Under the pieces are notes generated by a model. The model ran no database searches. It was not told where the DNA came from and was given only the letters and a program-made list of their open reading frames with translations. This document shows positions 32,253 to 44,666 of a DNA stretch of 64,000 nt, piece after piece. The stretch lies in NCBI GenBank assembly GCA_964059195.1, contig CAXKWD010000005.1:145353686-145417685 (forward strand), written 5' to 3'. Origin of the DNA: Ectobius pallidus (Eukaryota > Arthropoda > Insecta > Blattodea > Ectobiidae). Position 1 is the stretch's first letter, and each line of letters begins with the position of its first letter. The translations under genes and the position numbers were made by a program.

Positions 32253-32797
32253 CTAGCATGTGCCCGCGGCTTCGCCCGCGGCTTCGCCCGCGATAATCAT
32301 TTCAAGAATTAAAAATTAAGAGCATAATAGTAAAATCATTATATTTATTAACACTTAAATCACGTGGACAACATACCACGATTAGATAGCGTCGCCTGGT
32401 AAAAGCGACCTCAGATTCGAGTTTCTTGGCCCAAAAAACCTCTGTATAGTGAGTTTCGTCCAAATAAAACAATGTTTGACCATATTTGGGCTTACAACAT
32501 TCAAGCGATCGCAAAAGTTTTATTTTCAAGGTATGACAAAAATAGCCAAAGCCAACTGTAACTGATTTGACATTGAAATGTATAACTGAAAACTGATGCT
32601 TCGAAAACGCAAAAAATGAACGTTTTTTGCCCGTTTTTCACTCATAACTCACGAACGAAAGCTAAAAGTAAAATTCCGGCTTCGAGGTGCATTTTCCGAC
32701 CCTTCAGCCAATCTATGTTTAAAATTTCAGATCTCTGCGTTCAGTAGATTTCGCTGGGCATCGCGGACAGACAGACAATTCCTTTTATTAATATAGA
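32253..32797 (-). mobile_element. Helitron, family H-a, 545 bp
   Basis: Minus strand: A then TCTATATTAATAAAAGGAAT at the 5' end (32797); 3' end CTAG (32253-32256) then T. The hairpin block GCGGGCGAAGCCGCGGGC is extended by a tandem copy of 12 bp. Same family as 43021 and the array at 54705. Confidence 0.88.
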
Positions 32798-33172
32798 TAA
32801 CATGAATTATATTGATCACGGCCTCCTAAAGGAGGCATACAATAAAGAAGGCCGTGTATCGATACCTTCTCTAATTTGTCAAACTTCCATTTAATTTAAT
32901 CCAAACCCATCTCATAAAACTGGCAACAATATGTTCTGTGATTTTGTTTCGATAATTCTGTGTAAAAAGGGGTTAAGTATTCTCAAAAACAATTAATTTT
33001 TGGCATTTAGAATCAGAATTTTTCAAAATCCTTTCTTAGTGAGTACCTACATTATGAAGCGAAGGTACTGTCAAAATTCCAAGTCTCTACCTGTTATAGT
33101 TTAGGCTGTACGTTGATTCCTGTCAGTCAGTCATTCATTCAGTCAGGACAAAGCCTCTTATATATATAGAGA
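32798..33172 (-). mobile_element. Helitron family H-b, 5' part
   Basis: Matches the 5' third of the element at 13435, beginning TCTCTATATATATAAGAGGC at 33172, preceded by A. It stops exactly where the H-a Helitron starts, so that element inserted into it. Confidence 0.75.
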
Positions 33173-33179
33173 TTTTTTA

Positions 33180-34365
33180 AATGGTTTCTATGAAAATGTA
33201 ACTTATACAAAATTGTCTCCATGAAAATGCTGTTTATACAAATCAGTAAGAGTTTATGAAACTCCACAATTATTATCGCTTATTTGCCTATCTGGGACAC
33301 GGCGGCTCCGTAGGTGTGGACATTGGAGTGATCAATTGTACAATTGTAAAACGTTTATGTCCCTACTACCTGCCATTAGATGTATTATAATATTGGTTCT
33401 ACTTCCTGAAACAATTCTCACTAGGAACAACTACAGCAGAACTAAATTTTTCAATGCGACTATTATATAAATATGTCGCCTCAGAAATTATATAAAAAGC
33501 AGATAAATAAAGTTAATAGTGAAGAGTTTTATGTAAAAAAAAGGATAAATTTCCTCCTGTTAGAAATGTTATTTAAGGAAACCAGTTATTTTATTGAAAT
33601 TTTCCTGATCAAATCCAGACTTAGAGACCACTGATGATTTACCTCCATGCTTGCTTAAATTATTATATAAATTTAGTTCTGCACAAGACGCATATAACAT
33701 GGGCTTCATTTTGTTTTCTGCTTGACGAAATTTTCATTGTGACCCATTAAATTAATAATAACAATTATAATTATAATAATCTTTATTATCGAACAGACGA
33801 ACACCTCCATTCCATCATTATGGTGTGAATTAAAGGTTTATTTTAGATTATAGTCAGATTAGGAAAAATATTCCAATAGGTTATGTGACTTTGAAAGCAG
33901 TAAATTAATGTACATTGAGTAGGTGCAATAAACTCGAATTAATTATAGTAATTACTTGTAGGATTAGCGAATATTATCCATTAATTTTATAAAAATGTAA
34001 TTGATAGAAAGTTTTCTAATCTTTAGTAAGAATGACGGATTTAATATAGCTCACATCTGGGTTTCTACACGAGATGTTCCAGGTAGTTATGCGGGGCCTA
34101 GCTTGCATATCAACACTCCCATTGGCTACCGATGAACTTTTGTCTCATTGGTCCTTTACTTACAGGCTAGGTAACTGCTTTTTTTCATGTGCCAATGCTA
34201 CTGGAATGTTGCTGGACATGTGGCCAATGGCTTATTTCCCCCTAGCAAACTATATTCACAGATTCTAGGTAAATGACAGGAATAGTGATATTAATAGGCC
34301 TATCAGTGACATGTAGAGATAGGCTCGTGGCAGTTAGGTTAGGAACAGTGATATTAATGTTGATC
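33180..34365. other. Unassigned stretch
   Basis: No gene or repeat boundary supported. Confidence 0.4.
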
Positions 34366-34379
34366 ACCGTCTACTTTAT

Positions 34380-34649
34380 GGGGTACGCCGTAGCGTAGTG
34401 GTTGAGGCACTGTTCTACAAACCGGAAGGTTCGATTCCCGTTGATGTCGTTGGAGATTTTCAATTGGCCTAATCCTTCTGGTGGCACTATGGCACTGGGG
34501 TCGACTCAGCCTCCAACAGAAATGAGTACCAGGAGCAATCTTGGAGATAAAGTTAGCCTTCACGTGCCGAATGTCTAAAATCTTGGTGCCTCAGCCTCCT
34601 GGACCCCTCTGAGCCTCCATGGCCTGTAATAGGGAACACTTTACGTTTT
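34380..34649 (+). mobile_element. SINE family S1, plus copy with exact TSD
   Basis: GGGGTACGCCGTAGCGTAGT head, GGTTCGATTCCCG B box, tail CACTTTACGTTT. The 14-bp duplication ACCGTCTACTTTAT is at 34366-34379 and 34650-34663. Confidence 0.95.
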
Positions 34650-34663
34650 ACCGTCTACTTTAT

Positions 34664-36320
34664 AGCCATGTTTCTGCAACATGTGATCCAATGACTCCGT
34701 CCCCTCCCACTGTTCAGCAGTCGATTCTTGTGAATACGCATCACTTCATGGCGCCATTTTAGGTTAATTCTGTGTGAGTTTCTTAACGATTTTACTTATA
34801 TATAGAATATTCCTACAAGAAAAAGGTGCTTATAATATAAATTCTACAGTTTTGAAGAACAAGCTAACGTGAAATATGGGTGTTTTTCATAAAGAAAAGC
34901 AGGTGAAAAAAACCGAACATTACTAATGCCAAAAGAAAAAACATCAATGTTATTCGAGGCTGCACAATAAAAAAAGTTTCCTTTTAGTTATGTATGTTAC
35001 TACTCGTTCGTATCGTGTTCATTATGGAATGCAGTAGACATTCTAAATCTGCTTCACCGTACAGACCACTAAAGAAACTCCACTGAAGAAGAATAGAAAA
35101 TGTGATTCTGCTTTTAAAAATGTAGCAGGGGAATATGGTTTGTTTATGTTCATGTTGAAGTAACCTAGAGAAGTTAAGAAAATAAAAACCCGTACACGGA
35201 AAACGAAAAGTACAACATTCACACACAGGAAAATGTTCTTTTCTCATATGTTTTCAAAATAAATTGCTTCCACGTGTGTGGAATGAAGTGGCAGAACAGC
35301 GAATCGGAACCCTTTGTTTTGTGGAGGCAGTAATGAACTTAAGATAAGATCATTCAATTAGCAATAAAAAGTATTGCAGACTACGCAGAAATTCTCATCC
35401 CGCACAGCAAAGAGAAATGATGTACGACATAAAAGGCTACAACGCTACTGCTGTATTGATCCTTTGTATTTTCAAGTTCCGCTAGCTCCGTTATGATCTT
35501 GAGTTAACAGTATCTAAATGTGAAGATTTTACATGAGACTGTTATAGGCGTAGAATGAATCTATGAAGGACTAATTTTCTTGCGGCATTTCATATTGCAA
35601 TAAGAAAATTATTCACACTACGATTACGTTTCGAAAACAGGTAACCACAAGGATTTTTTCCCCGTAAGAACTGCTGTAAAGATTTTTACCAGTATAAATG
35701 TTCTTTTGCTGTATTAAAAAAAATATATTTGGTTTTAGACCTACGCATACATTTTTACCTCCTTACATGTGCGTAGTATAGAGTAAGTTTGGTGATCGCT
35801 ACAAAAAATAAATTAGAGATAACCCCAGGAAGACATGAAACCGAAAAAAGAGTTTATGGGATGAGGTCTGTCTGTCTGTCTGTCTGTCCATGTACTAGTA
35901 CATTTGTAGCGAATAAATTGTTCATTGTATTTGCTTAATTTCTTGAATTAAGGATTTTTTAAAATTCTGTCGAACCGCCGAAAATTTAGTTTCTATAAAT
36001 GAAATATCAAGGGGACTTTCCATAAAAACGTTTTCCAAAATTTTGATTTTTGAGAAAATTGACTAACAATTTTAATAAATATAGTAAATTTTTAAACACC
36101 TATCTACGACTAAAGAAATGGCTATATTCGTTTTTCTGTAAAAATTACTTAGGAGGTACTTTTCTTTGTCCATTTTTCATTTTCCTAGGCTACCTCGATT
36201 ACAGATACATGAAAACTTAGCACAGTAAAGCGGAAAAGAAAATTAAAATGAACATTTCTTGTTATAAAATAGCTTTATAAGATTAATAGAAATAATGACA
36301 AACATGGCATAAGTATGACT
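34664..36320. other. Unassigned stretch with (GTCT)n tract
   Basis: A (GTCT)n run at about 35868-35888 and a word like ATGTGCGTAGTATAGAGTAA near 35766, also seen diverged at 19660, suggest an old repeat. No boundaries found. Confidence 0.35.
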
Positions 36321-36325
36321 CAACG

Positions 36326-36606
36326 AGAGAAGGTGGCCGAGATGGTAAAGTTTGGATTCGCATTCGGGAGGTCCCAGTTTCAAATCCCGTGGGCGGCCAA
36401 TTTTTCATGGGTTTTTTCATGGTTTCCCCAGTCGTGATGGCAAATGCCGAATTGGATATTTACATACCATGAACCATCCTCACCGTTTCATCCTGTAACA
36501 TATCCATTTAAATTAAATTAAAATCAGTTGAAATTTACTCTATAAAATACACTAGCAATAAAAAATGATTGACAATCAATAGTTCCATGTCCTACCCTAC
36601 TGTAGA
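36326..36606 (+). mobile_element. SINE family S3, plus copy
   Basis: Head AGGTGGCCGAGATGGTAAAG, B box AGTTTCAAATCCCG, body with GGTTTCCCCAGTCGTGATGG and CATACCATGAACCATCCTCA, ending CCCTACTGTAGAATAAA, followed by an (ATT)n tract. Confidence 0.9.
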
Positions 36607-36610
36607 ATAA

Positions 36611-36680
<70 letters not shown>
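36607..36680. repeat. (ATT)n tail microsatellite
   Basis: A pure run of about 73 bp at the 3' end of the SINE. Confidence 0.95.
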
Positions 36681-36682
<2 letters not shown>

Positions 36683-36888
36683 GATACAGATCCCGAACTC
36701 CTGATATGGCCTCGTAACTAAAAGGATTATAAATACAGCTGAAATAAATAAAAAGAAGTATGACTTAAATTCAGAATGTCAGAACGCAATGAATGATATT
36801 TCTTTGTTTTCCCATAGTTGCGAGAAAACGGTAATAATCTTATTGTTGCCAAATGCAGTATACCTCAGTCATAATGAACACCAATCAG

Positions 36889-37045
36889 AGTGAGGTGGCC
36901 GAGGGAAAAAGTCCTGGGTTCAAATCTCAAACCTTGTTTCAGGTCAATTTGACTTGGATCCTTCATGGCTTCCTCATTCGCAAAAAATATATTTAAGTCG
37001 GAAAATGTACATTTGTAATGGTACATACCAGTTTCTTCTATCAAT
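36889..37045 (+). mobile_element. SINE family S3, decayed copy
   Basis: AGTGAGGTGGCCGAGG and GGGTTCAAATCTC with deletions between, then a body with CTTCATGGCTTCCTCATTCG. Confidence 0.65.
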
Positions 37046-37502
37046 CTGAAAATTCAGTAATTAAAATCTTAAAAATATAATGTGAGGAAGTTTGTGCAAC
37101 AAATGCTCGTTTTGGGAGGAGTTTATGCAAATAAATACCGGGACTTTAAAAGGATTACAAATTATTTTAAAGAGAAATACAATCATCACAGTGATAGGCC
37201 TAATAGAAAGGAGGTTTTAAAAGAAGAAAGAAACATGAAAAAAATAAATATTTGTTTGTATTATTAGGTTCATCATTACACATTATTGCACTGTAGGTGG
37301 AATAAATTGTACGTTAATGATTTATTCCTACAGTTCAGTATTTTACAGATATTTTACAAACATTAGATAATTCTTAGGCCTAACATTTTTATACGGTATA
37401 GACAGTAGAACAGAAAAATCAAAATTAACATCAGACAAACAAACAGAGGAAAAAAGAAATAAAAAAGCTATATACAATACAATGTGTGCATATTTTGCAT
37501 GT

Positions 37503-37800
37503 GTACTGCCTGTGCGGTCTCGTGGTTAGCGTCGTTGACTTCTGATCAGCAGGCCCTGGTTCGATCCGCGGTACCTCGGATTTTTCTGAGGTGGGGAGGT
37601 ATGAAACAGGGTGCTCTCTGCCTCGTGATGAACTGAGGAGCTGCTTGGTTTAGAAGTCCGGCCAAGGAGTGTGGCCGTGGGTGTCGGCATGCTGACCACA
37701 AGCACCTAATCCTGCCATCTGCCCATGGTAGATGATGCAGCGGTCGGATGGTAGGCCTGGCCCCTCCAGGGATGTAGAGCCATGGAGTTTATTTTTAATT
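37503..37800 (+). mobile_element. SINE family S2 copy
   Basis: Head GGTCTCGTGGTTAGCGTCGT, B box GGTTCGATCCGCGG, body with GGCCGTGGGTGTCGGCATGC and GATGATGCAGCGGTCGGATG, end GCCATGGAGTTTATTT. A 30-bp shard of the B box region recurs at 37807-37836. Confidence 0.9.
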
Positions 37801-37864
37801 ATATATAATCAGCAGGCCCCGCTTCGATCCCCTGTATTATATATATATATATATACACACATAC

Positions 37865-38084
37865 ACACACTTAACGTGCTGGTTTATTTAGTCGAGGGAC
37901 TTATTTAGAAAGAGACGTAAATCATAGAAACAATTATTTAGTAATAATTTTTGCGGGAATTTTTATACAAGACTACAGAGGTTTGAGATGTTATATCAAG
38001 AGGGAGAGAACTGAAGACATTTGAGCATAGGTAATTTGGAGATGATTCTAATAGTTGCGTCTAGTACTTAATGAAGTATATTTT
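37865..38084. other. Unassigned stretch after (TA)n/(CA)n tract
   Basis: Nothing recognisable beyond the dinucleotide tract at 37839-37870. Confidence 0.4.
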
Positions 38085-38905
38085 ATCTTTGTTCCTAGTG
38101 CTGTAATGCGAAAGTCGTGATTTTAAAAAATAAGCTTTTGTTCCTGAAGGCAAAAAGTGCATATTCAAAGACGATTAAGGAAGGTAAGGAAAGAATGCTA
38201 TTGGCTTTAAAAAGTTGTTTATATGAATCGAGAGCTTTCGTTTTGAAGATAATTCTAACTATGGATGGATCAGTCCCTTGAAGGGGGGGAGGCGGGTTGC
38301 GGAACGACCCTAAACACTTCTGCCATTTGGCCCATTGTGCCAACCTCCGGTAATGAAATGATGTGCATGCCCAACGGCCCCTCATCAACAGACCCCAACG
38401 CGAGCCCCCACGGAACTCCCCTACATCCGGTAGATACCTTTACCATGCCACATGTGCCGCTGCCTCGGTTCCTCTTGGGATATAGGCTAGAGTGCCCAGG
38501 TTGGCGGCACACCAGCCAACAACTTCTTGACCACAAGCCACGGGGAGGACGGGAGAGGCCCACAGCAGGTGATGTAGGGAGGGCATACCGGAAACCGGGA
38601 AAGGAAACGGGATATTAATGAGGGGGAGTTTGAAGATGAAATGGAAAGTGTTGTTGGAATGAGAGCGGGAAACGAAATGATTCCAGAGAAAAAACCCCAA
38701 ATGTCACGGCTTCGTCCACCACGAATGACACGCCTGCCTGGCCCGGGGTTTAAACCCGGGACCGCTATCATGCCAGGGCCACGCGCTAAGCATGAGCCAC
38801 CGTGACGGCAATTCTAACTATACTTTTCTGGAGAATAAAAATTATTTTGATTAAATATTGATCTGTACCAGCCCATGCAATGGGTACTACAAAAACGTAA
38901 AGCAT
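38085..38905 (-). pseudogene. LINE reverse transcriptase C-terminal fragment split by a SINE
   Basis: With the SINE at 38263-38809 and one target duplicate removed, the minus strand reads continuously through VPIAWAGTDQYLIKIIFILQ and KSIVRIIFKTKALDSYKQLF to KANSILSLPSLIVFEYALFA. This fits the thumb/C-terminal block of jockey/CR1-like LINE proteins (G.IAWGG...LQK..IRII....RDSC..LF..L.IL.LPSL). The fragment has neither catalytic core nor clear ends. The split is at IVRI, exactly inside the duplicated AATTCTAACTAT. Confidence 0.75.
38263..38809 (-). mobile_element. Long tRNA-derived SINE family S5 with exact TSD
   Basis: 547 bp on the minus strand: head CGGTGGCTCATGCTTAGCGC, B box GGGTTTAAACCCCGGGCC, then a unique body with AACTTCCTG-poor, GC-rich sequence (GGCTTGTGGTCAAGAAGTTG) ending TCAAGGGACTGATCC. 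The 12-bp duplication AATTCTAACTAT is at 38251-38262 and 38810-38821. Four overlapping open frames inside it are artefacts of its GC content. Confidence 0.85.
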
Positions 38906-39392
38906 ACAAATGCATTTTCACGGTCAAAAGGAATATATGGTAGTCACGTAGCCGTAGTGATGTCGATACTTGTGTGGAGGAAAAGCAGTATTATAATATG
39001 AATATGTAGACGACCGCTATTCTGAATTCGCTGGCGGTTTCTTAATCCGCTTCGTCTGAGCTATTGAAACACTGAATAGCAGCATGCAAATCCGACATCA
39101 GAACAAAAAGTCGCTACAGTAAGCCGATCGATGCAAACTGGAAAATGCAGCGTACCATGTCGACCTAGAAATATCAATTCCTTCTCTTTCCATTTCGAGG
39201 TTCTGGTATATGATAATTACATTCCCTATTATATACGCCGAATTGCATTTCATCTGTTAAACACGTTTATAAAGTATGGAGTTACAAGATAATATTAACC
39301 GTTTTACAACTTATTAAACAAATAACTACTTGCACTGGTATAAAGGGCCATATAAACCTGTGTTTTACTGAGGTAAGATTGACTGTTTAGCT

Positions 39393-40858
39393 CAGGGCCG
39401 CCCTAACGTTTTTGCATGCAGGGCCGCTAATTAACTTAAACGATTGGTCGAGGGCCGATATGTTTAATTTAAAAAGTTATATAAATGTAATAGTTACCGG
39501 AATGCCAAGTACAAAATTGAGTTTATCTAATGTTTTGAACCTTTCCACTGCGACTGACGTATAAATTCGTTCGTTAAAAAACTGTATAAAAGCAGAAATG
39601 TAATATTTATAGAGTAAAGCTACATGTAAAACTGTGAGAATTTTTATTCTTGCGTTCGACTGTAATTCATAGTAACCAGTTATTCTCTGCAATTCTCTCT
39701 ATTGATTTCAAACGTAGATCCCACTGATGATTTCAGTTGATGGTGGCTTATATCAATGTACTTATGTCTTGTAGATTTAACATATAAACTTGAATGTATG
39801 AATGCGATCAATTTTCGCAGAACTATGTTGGAGTTCCTCATATAAGGTGGCCTATTTTTGTCTTGTAGTTTGAAGTGGAGTAGTAGGTGTTTTTATTATT
39901 ATTTTTTTTTTATTCTTCATAAATCTCATGCTCCATTACAAAGTAATACTACAATATATTTTCTTTTACAACATTATTTTATTCACAGTTTTGTGAATTT
40001 GGGCAATAATTTGTTACAATGCCAAATTAATTTTTGATATACCTTAATATAGATATATACAATCATCCAGGTCTTTGGTATATCTACTGAAGCTTGTTGA
40101 AATCTATATTTTTAATGAATATAGATTTCAGTATAGCAGTTTGGTTGTCTTCTGAGCTTGGGCATTTCGGTGATGGTGCTTTTCCAATTTTATGCAGGAA
40201 TTTCCCATGGTTTGTAAGGAACTGTGTGAGTATAAATGTTAGTTTTATGACTGTGCATACTTCTCACCCCTATAACTTCTTTATTATGAAGTATTTGTCC
40301 ACACCCCTAACAAACATCATTATCGCATTGAGTACTCTCGTCACATCATCAAACATGTTCCCCTTCTCAATCAGCTGTTGCCAAACACTAGTATTATAGC
40401 TAGTTCTGCCACAAGCCCACTCACTGTGTTTCTTGACAGAGATATAGAATTGAACATATCTACTTTTTTGAGACACGAAGTTTCAACAATAGTCACGAAA
40501 TACTAATTTACAAATTATCCCTCGGCGAACGTTTGTGCATGTTCAACGATTTAATTAATTTTTTATTTATTTAATTTACATAAGTTTTGAAACCTCGAAA
40601 CTTGCTTTCGTAACATTATTTCTTTAAAATTATTGCCCTAAATTAGATACCGGTGTTGATAATTGATTTTGTTGCACAGTGTAAACTCGGGAGAATGTTT
40701 TAACTGGTATTTTTTTTTTGGGCCATACCTTCAATATTTGCCTTCAATATCAATTGCTATATGTACCTTCAATACTGCAAACAGGCGGATTATGCGGGCC
40801 ACGGAAAAGGCCATGTAGGGTGTGATATGGCCCGTGGGCCGTAGTTTGGGCGGCTCTT
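39393..40858. mobile_element. hAT element, 1466 bp, decayed
   Basis: Ends CAGGGCCGCCCTAACG and its near-inverse GTTTGGGCGGCTCTT (9 of the terminal 11 match), with 8-bp flanks GTTTAGCT and ATTTAGCT. GGGCC words near both ends are typical. On the minus strand at 40270-40476, EKGNMFDDVTRVLNAIMMFV resembles the region near the start of the hAT catalytic domain, so a transposase fossil may be present; that part is weak. Confidence 0.7.
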
Positions 40859-40869
40859 ATTTAGCTGAT

Positions 40870-41535
40870 ACTTTTCAGTTTGGACCAGAAGAATGAGTCT
40901 TAAATCATCCAACCACAGACCTGATTCACTCAGTATTTATAGAAATTTACCCTGTCTCCTTCAACAAAAGTGATAAAGACACAGGCACGTTTTCTTTATT
41001 CTAATCAGATAACGGAGTATTTAGACAGTGACTTATGCATACGTCACCCGAGGTACTTTAAGATATATTCTGGAAATAAAGTGAATTGCGCTTACGCCTG
41101 TTCATGGAATCAGCATTAGAATATCTTACGAGAAATGTATTCCATTGGATTTTAATTGCAATCAGCTTCTGTAAACATCACATTAACATAATCTCACCAG
41201 CATTAATGAAATACATTGTGTTAAAACAGTTCAAAGCAGTATCTATATTTTTGTGGACGAAAATAGGTTTTTAATTTGACTAGATAACATAAAATTGAAA
41301 CTGAGAGAACAAAAGAGTGGTTAAAGTTGCACGGTACTTTATAATGGCGTCAGCAATACCTTTCCATGCGCTCAGACGGTATAAAATTTTACATAGTTAC
41401 AATGCTGCATTTTGTACATTAAAATCCAAAATTAGCATTTTTTTTATCAAAAATATTATTCTGTCATCTCTTAATACTAGATCATTTCGCAGTTCCTGTC
41501 TGAGTGGTGTTGGAACTCAATCACAATATAAGAAT
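40870..41535. other. Unassigned stretch
   Basis: No supported feature. Confidence 0.4.
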
Positions 41536-41550
41536 GTACCACAACGAAGA

Positions 41551-41822
41551 GGGGTACGCCGTAGCGTGTTGGTTGAGGCGCTGAGCTACAAACCGGGAAG
41601 TCGCGGGTTCGATTCCCGATGAGGTCGTTGGAGTGTTTCAATTGGCCCAATCCTTCTGGTTGCACTATGGCCCTGGGGTCGGCTCAGCCTCTAACAAAAA
41701 TGAGTACCAGGAGCAATCCTGGGGGTAAAGGCGGCTGGTGCCTAGGGCTGACAACCTTACCATCTTCAAGTGCTCCTAGAACCCTCTGGGCCTCCTTGGT
41801 ATGTATAGGGATCACTTTACTT
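41551..41822 (+). mobile_element. SINE family S1, plus copy with exact TSD
   Basis: Full-length head (GGGGTACGCCGTAGCGTGTT), B box GGTTCGATTCCCG and CACTTTAC tail. The 14-bp duplication TACCACAACGAAGA lies at 41537-41550 and 41823-41836. Confidence 0.95.
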
Positions 41823-41836
41823 TACCACAACGAAGA

Positions 41837-42610
41837 ATATTAGTATAATGATGAGAAGATGATTATTTGACTAGTTGTTTAATTTATGCAATTGTTTAAA
41901 TGTCTACAACAGATTTTATAATTTTTTGCGTAAGGTAGACTTCGTGTGATTGTGAATATTTTTTAATTTTAAACATCTCAATTCCTGCTAGCAGAAGGCC
42001 CTTTTCTTCGTGTGAAACCTGTGAAATTTGCAGTGCCTGTTTTATGTGTCGGTAACTGTACATGCAGAACGTGAAATTTCTAGATAATAATGTTACGAGC
42101 GTCGTTTAACATGAGTTGTCTCTTGTTCATAAATCTCTTATTCACATGAGGTTAACTGCGTTGTGTGCTCTGCAGGAAAGAAATAATTAAATATTAATGC
42201 AGTTATGCTGATTATGTCTGTTGTTTACGACCTTTACGTCATCTGCTGAGTCTCCCTTCTTAACTGAGTCTTCACGACGAACAAATCTCAAGTGGTTATG
42301 CTAGTGATGATAAATTCACACCTGCGCGCATAATCTGAAACATCTGACGGTTACTGGCTTATCGTAAATTTCTGTATGATGATCAAAATGACGGAATCCA
42401 ACCTTAAACTCCTTGAATTAATTTATTAGCTAGCTTTCTATACGATTCCATTAAATAATATTAAATTATGCCTCTAGGTTAAGCTGAAAGTTGGTTTACT
42501 CTCTTGAATAAATGTTACATATTAAGTACTAAGCATGTTCATTAAGACGCCACCCAAAGGCGGGCATGTGCTTGAAATAGGGGACAGTTAAGAAATGGAT
42601 GTCAATGCAT
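41837..42610. other. Unassigned stretch
   Basis: No supported feature. Confidence 0.4.
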
Positions 42611-42611
42611 T

Positions 42612-42860
42612 AAAAGTTACAAATTATTAAGTACCAGTATGGTACTTTATGAGATTGTGTGTGGGGACGGGAAAATGTCTGTCCGTTCATCCGTCCGTCC
42701 GTCTGTCCGTCCGTGTGTCTGTAAGCGCGATAACTCAAATCCGCTTTATGGGATTTTCATGAAACTTGGTATACGCATTTATGACGTCCATGGATACAAG
42801 CCTATTGAATTTGGACCAATTCGGTTGACCGGTACCGAAATAACAGGTATATCAATATGA
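42612..42860 (+). repeat. Repeat family R3 with (GTCC)n tract
   Basis: Begins ATTATTAAGTACCAGTATGG, then GTACTTTATGAGATTGTGTG, a GTCC/GTCT tract, CGATAACTCAAATCCG, ATGAAACTTGGTATACGCAT and GGTTGACCGGTACCGAAATA. Same order at 50352. Possibly the 5' part of another Helitron family. Confidence 0.7.
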
Positions 42861-43020
42861 ATTTTGTAATGAGTATAAGACGCTATAATATTATTCCATG
42901 GCCCACAATATATTAAAATAACGTAAGAAATTGACAATCGTTTATTGATAGAGTTAGCCCGCCTTTAAATAACAGGTTTAAAACACAACTAGCCGTTGAA
43001 TATTGATATTATATTTTACA

Positions 43021-43756
43021 CTAGCATGTGCCCGCGGCTTCGCCCGCGATAATTATTCCAAAAATTAAAAATTAAGAGCATAATAGTTAAATCATTATAT
43101 TTATTAACACCTAAATCACGTGGGCTACATACCACGATTAGATAGCGTCGCCTGGTAAAAGCGACCTCAGATTCGATTTCCTTGGCCCAGAATACCCCTG
43201 TACAGTGAGTTTCGTCCAAATCTAACAATGTTTGACCATATTTAGGCCTATCCCTCTTCCGTGTAGGTTGAAAATTTCATATGTCTACGGGCCTTGACAT
43301 TCTAAACAAATGAATCGACCAGCGTGGGCTTACAACAATCTAGCGATCGCGATGCTTTTATTACCACGGTATGACAAAAATAGCCAAAGCCAACTGCAAT
43401 TGATTTGACATTGAAATGTATTACTGAAATCTGATGCTTCGACAGCGCTAAAATCACGTTTTCTGCCAGTTTTTCACTCATAACTCGCGAACGAAAGCTA
43501 AAATTACAAATTCGGCTTCGAGGTGCATTCGCCCACCTTTCAGTCCATCTATCTTTAAAATTTCAGATCTCTGCGTTCAGTAGATTTCGATGGGCATCGT
43601 GGACAGACAGACAAACAGCATGTGCCCGCGGCTTCCCCCGCACATTCCGACCCTTTAGTCCGCCTATGTATAAAATTTCAGATCTCTGCGTTGAGTAGAT
43701 TTCGCTGGGCATCGCGGACAGACAGACAGACAGACACTTCCTTTTATTAATATAGA
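43021..43756 (-). mobile_element. Helitron family H-a with internal second 3' end
   Basis: Minus strand: A then TCTATATTAATAAAAGGAAG at 43756; CTAG (43021-43024) then T. At 43617-43640 a further 3'-terminal block (GCGGGGGAAGCCGCGGGCAC) sits next to a GTCTG tract, so two units, the first much shortened, are joined head to tail. Confidence 0.85.
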
Positions 43757-43759
43757 TTC

Positions 43760-44660
43760 TATGGACTACCCGTATCTACATTATATTTTAATGTGAGTAT
43801 TTTTTCTTATTCGTTCCTGTGAGGAAATATACCTAATGTAAATTTTGAAAGATTTCAGATCGACTTTTTATTCATTCATAACATATAAGGCTGCTTTAAA
43901 CTTGAAACAAACATGTCATCGAATCGTCGGCCTATTGCAACGTTAATATTATTGACAGCGCATTTTGTTTTTGGATTTTAATTCTGAGATCTCTTACAAA
44001 ATTAACTGGCACTTTGTTATATCAGTTTACCTGATTTTAACTTAAATAAAAAATCAACCATTTACATTAACTTAGAGTAATAATAGGAAGGAAAATTTAA
44101 AAAGTAGAAAGAAAGAAACAATAAAATAAATATTTACATAATAAATTCGATTATTTCCTTAAATTTACAACTGTTCAGATTATTTAATTCAGGGATATTT
44201 CGAACATTGGAATTGAATAATATGTGACCAAAACTAGAGCTGTGTTTTTAGACCTGCTTATGTGAAACTTTTAAGTTCAATACTGGATTTGTCTTGTTTT
44301 GTCTTGTGTCGTAAGTATGGGCATGTGAATATGATCTAAAGTTTGAATTTCTGTTAATGTAACTTAATGTGCTTAACTAGTATTTATTTGATTGAACTAT
44401 GCATTTAAAACGAATACTAGAAGTTGTAAAAATACCATTTCTAAATTGCATTTTGTCAATTAGTGTGGGATGAGAGTGAGAGGCGAAGTCGAGCTCCTTT
44501 CCATATTTTTATTTACAGGAAATAAGTATTTCAAATAGGAGAGAATATAAGATTACGAGTTCACGGGGATGGATATGTGAATCTGCGATCACAAAATACG
44601 TTTATTTAGGTTATATAAGATTGACTGAAAACCAGTGTTTTGACTTCGGTTTTTATTCAT
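43760..44660. other. Unassigned stretch
   Basis: No supported feature. Confidence 0.4.
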
Positions 44661-44666
44661 GAGTCT

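Noticed and set aside
38265..38771. Four overlapping open frames of 86-117 codons on both strands
   Set aside because: All lie within the GC-rich body of SINE S5, which is bounded by an exact 12-bp target duplication.
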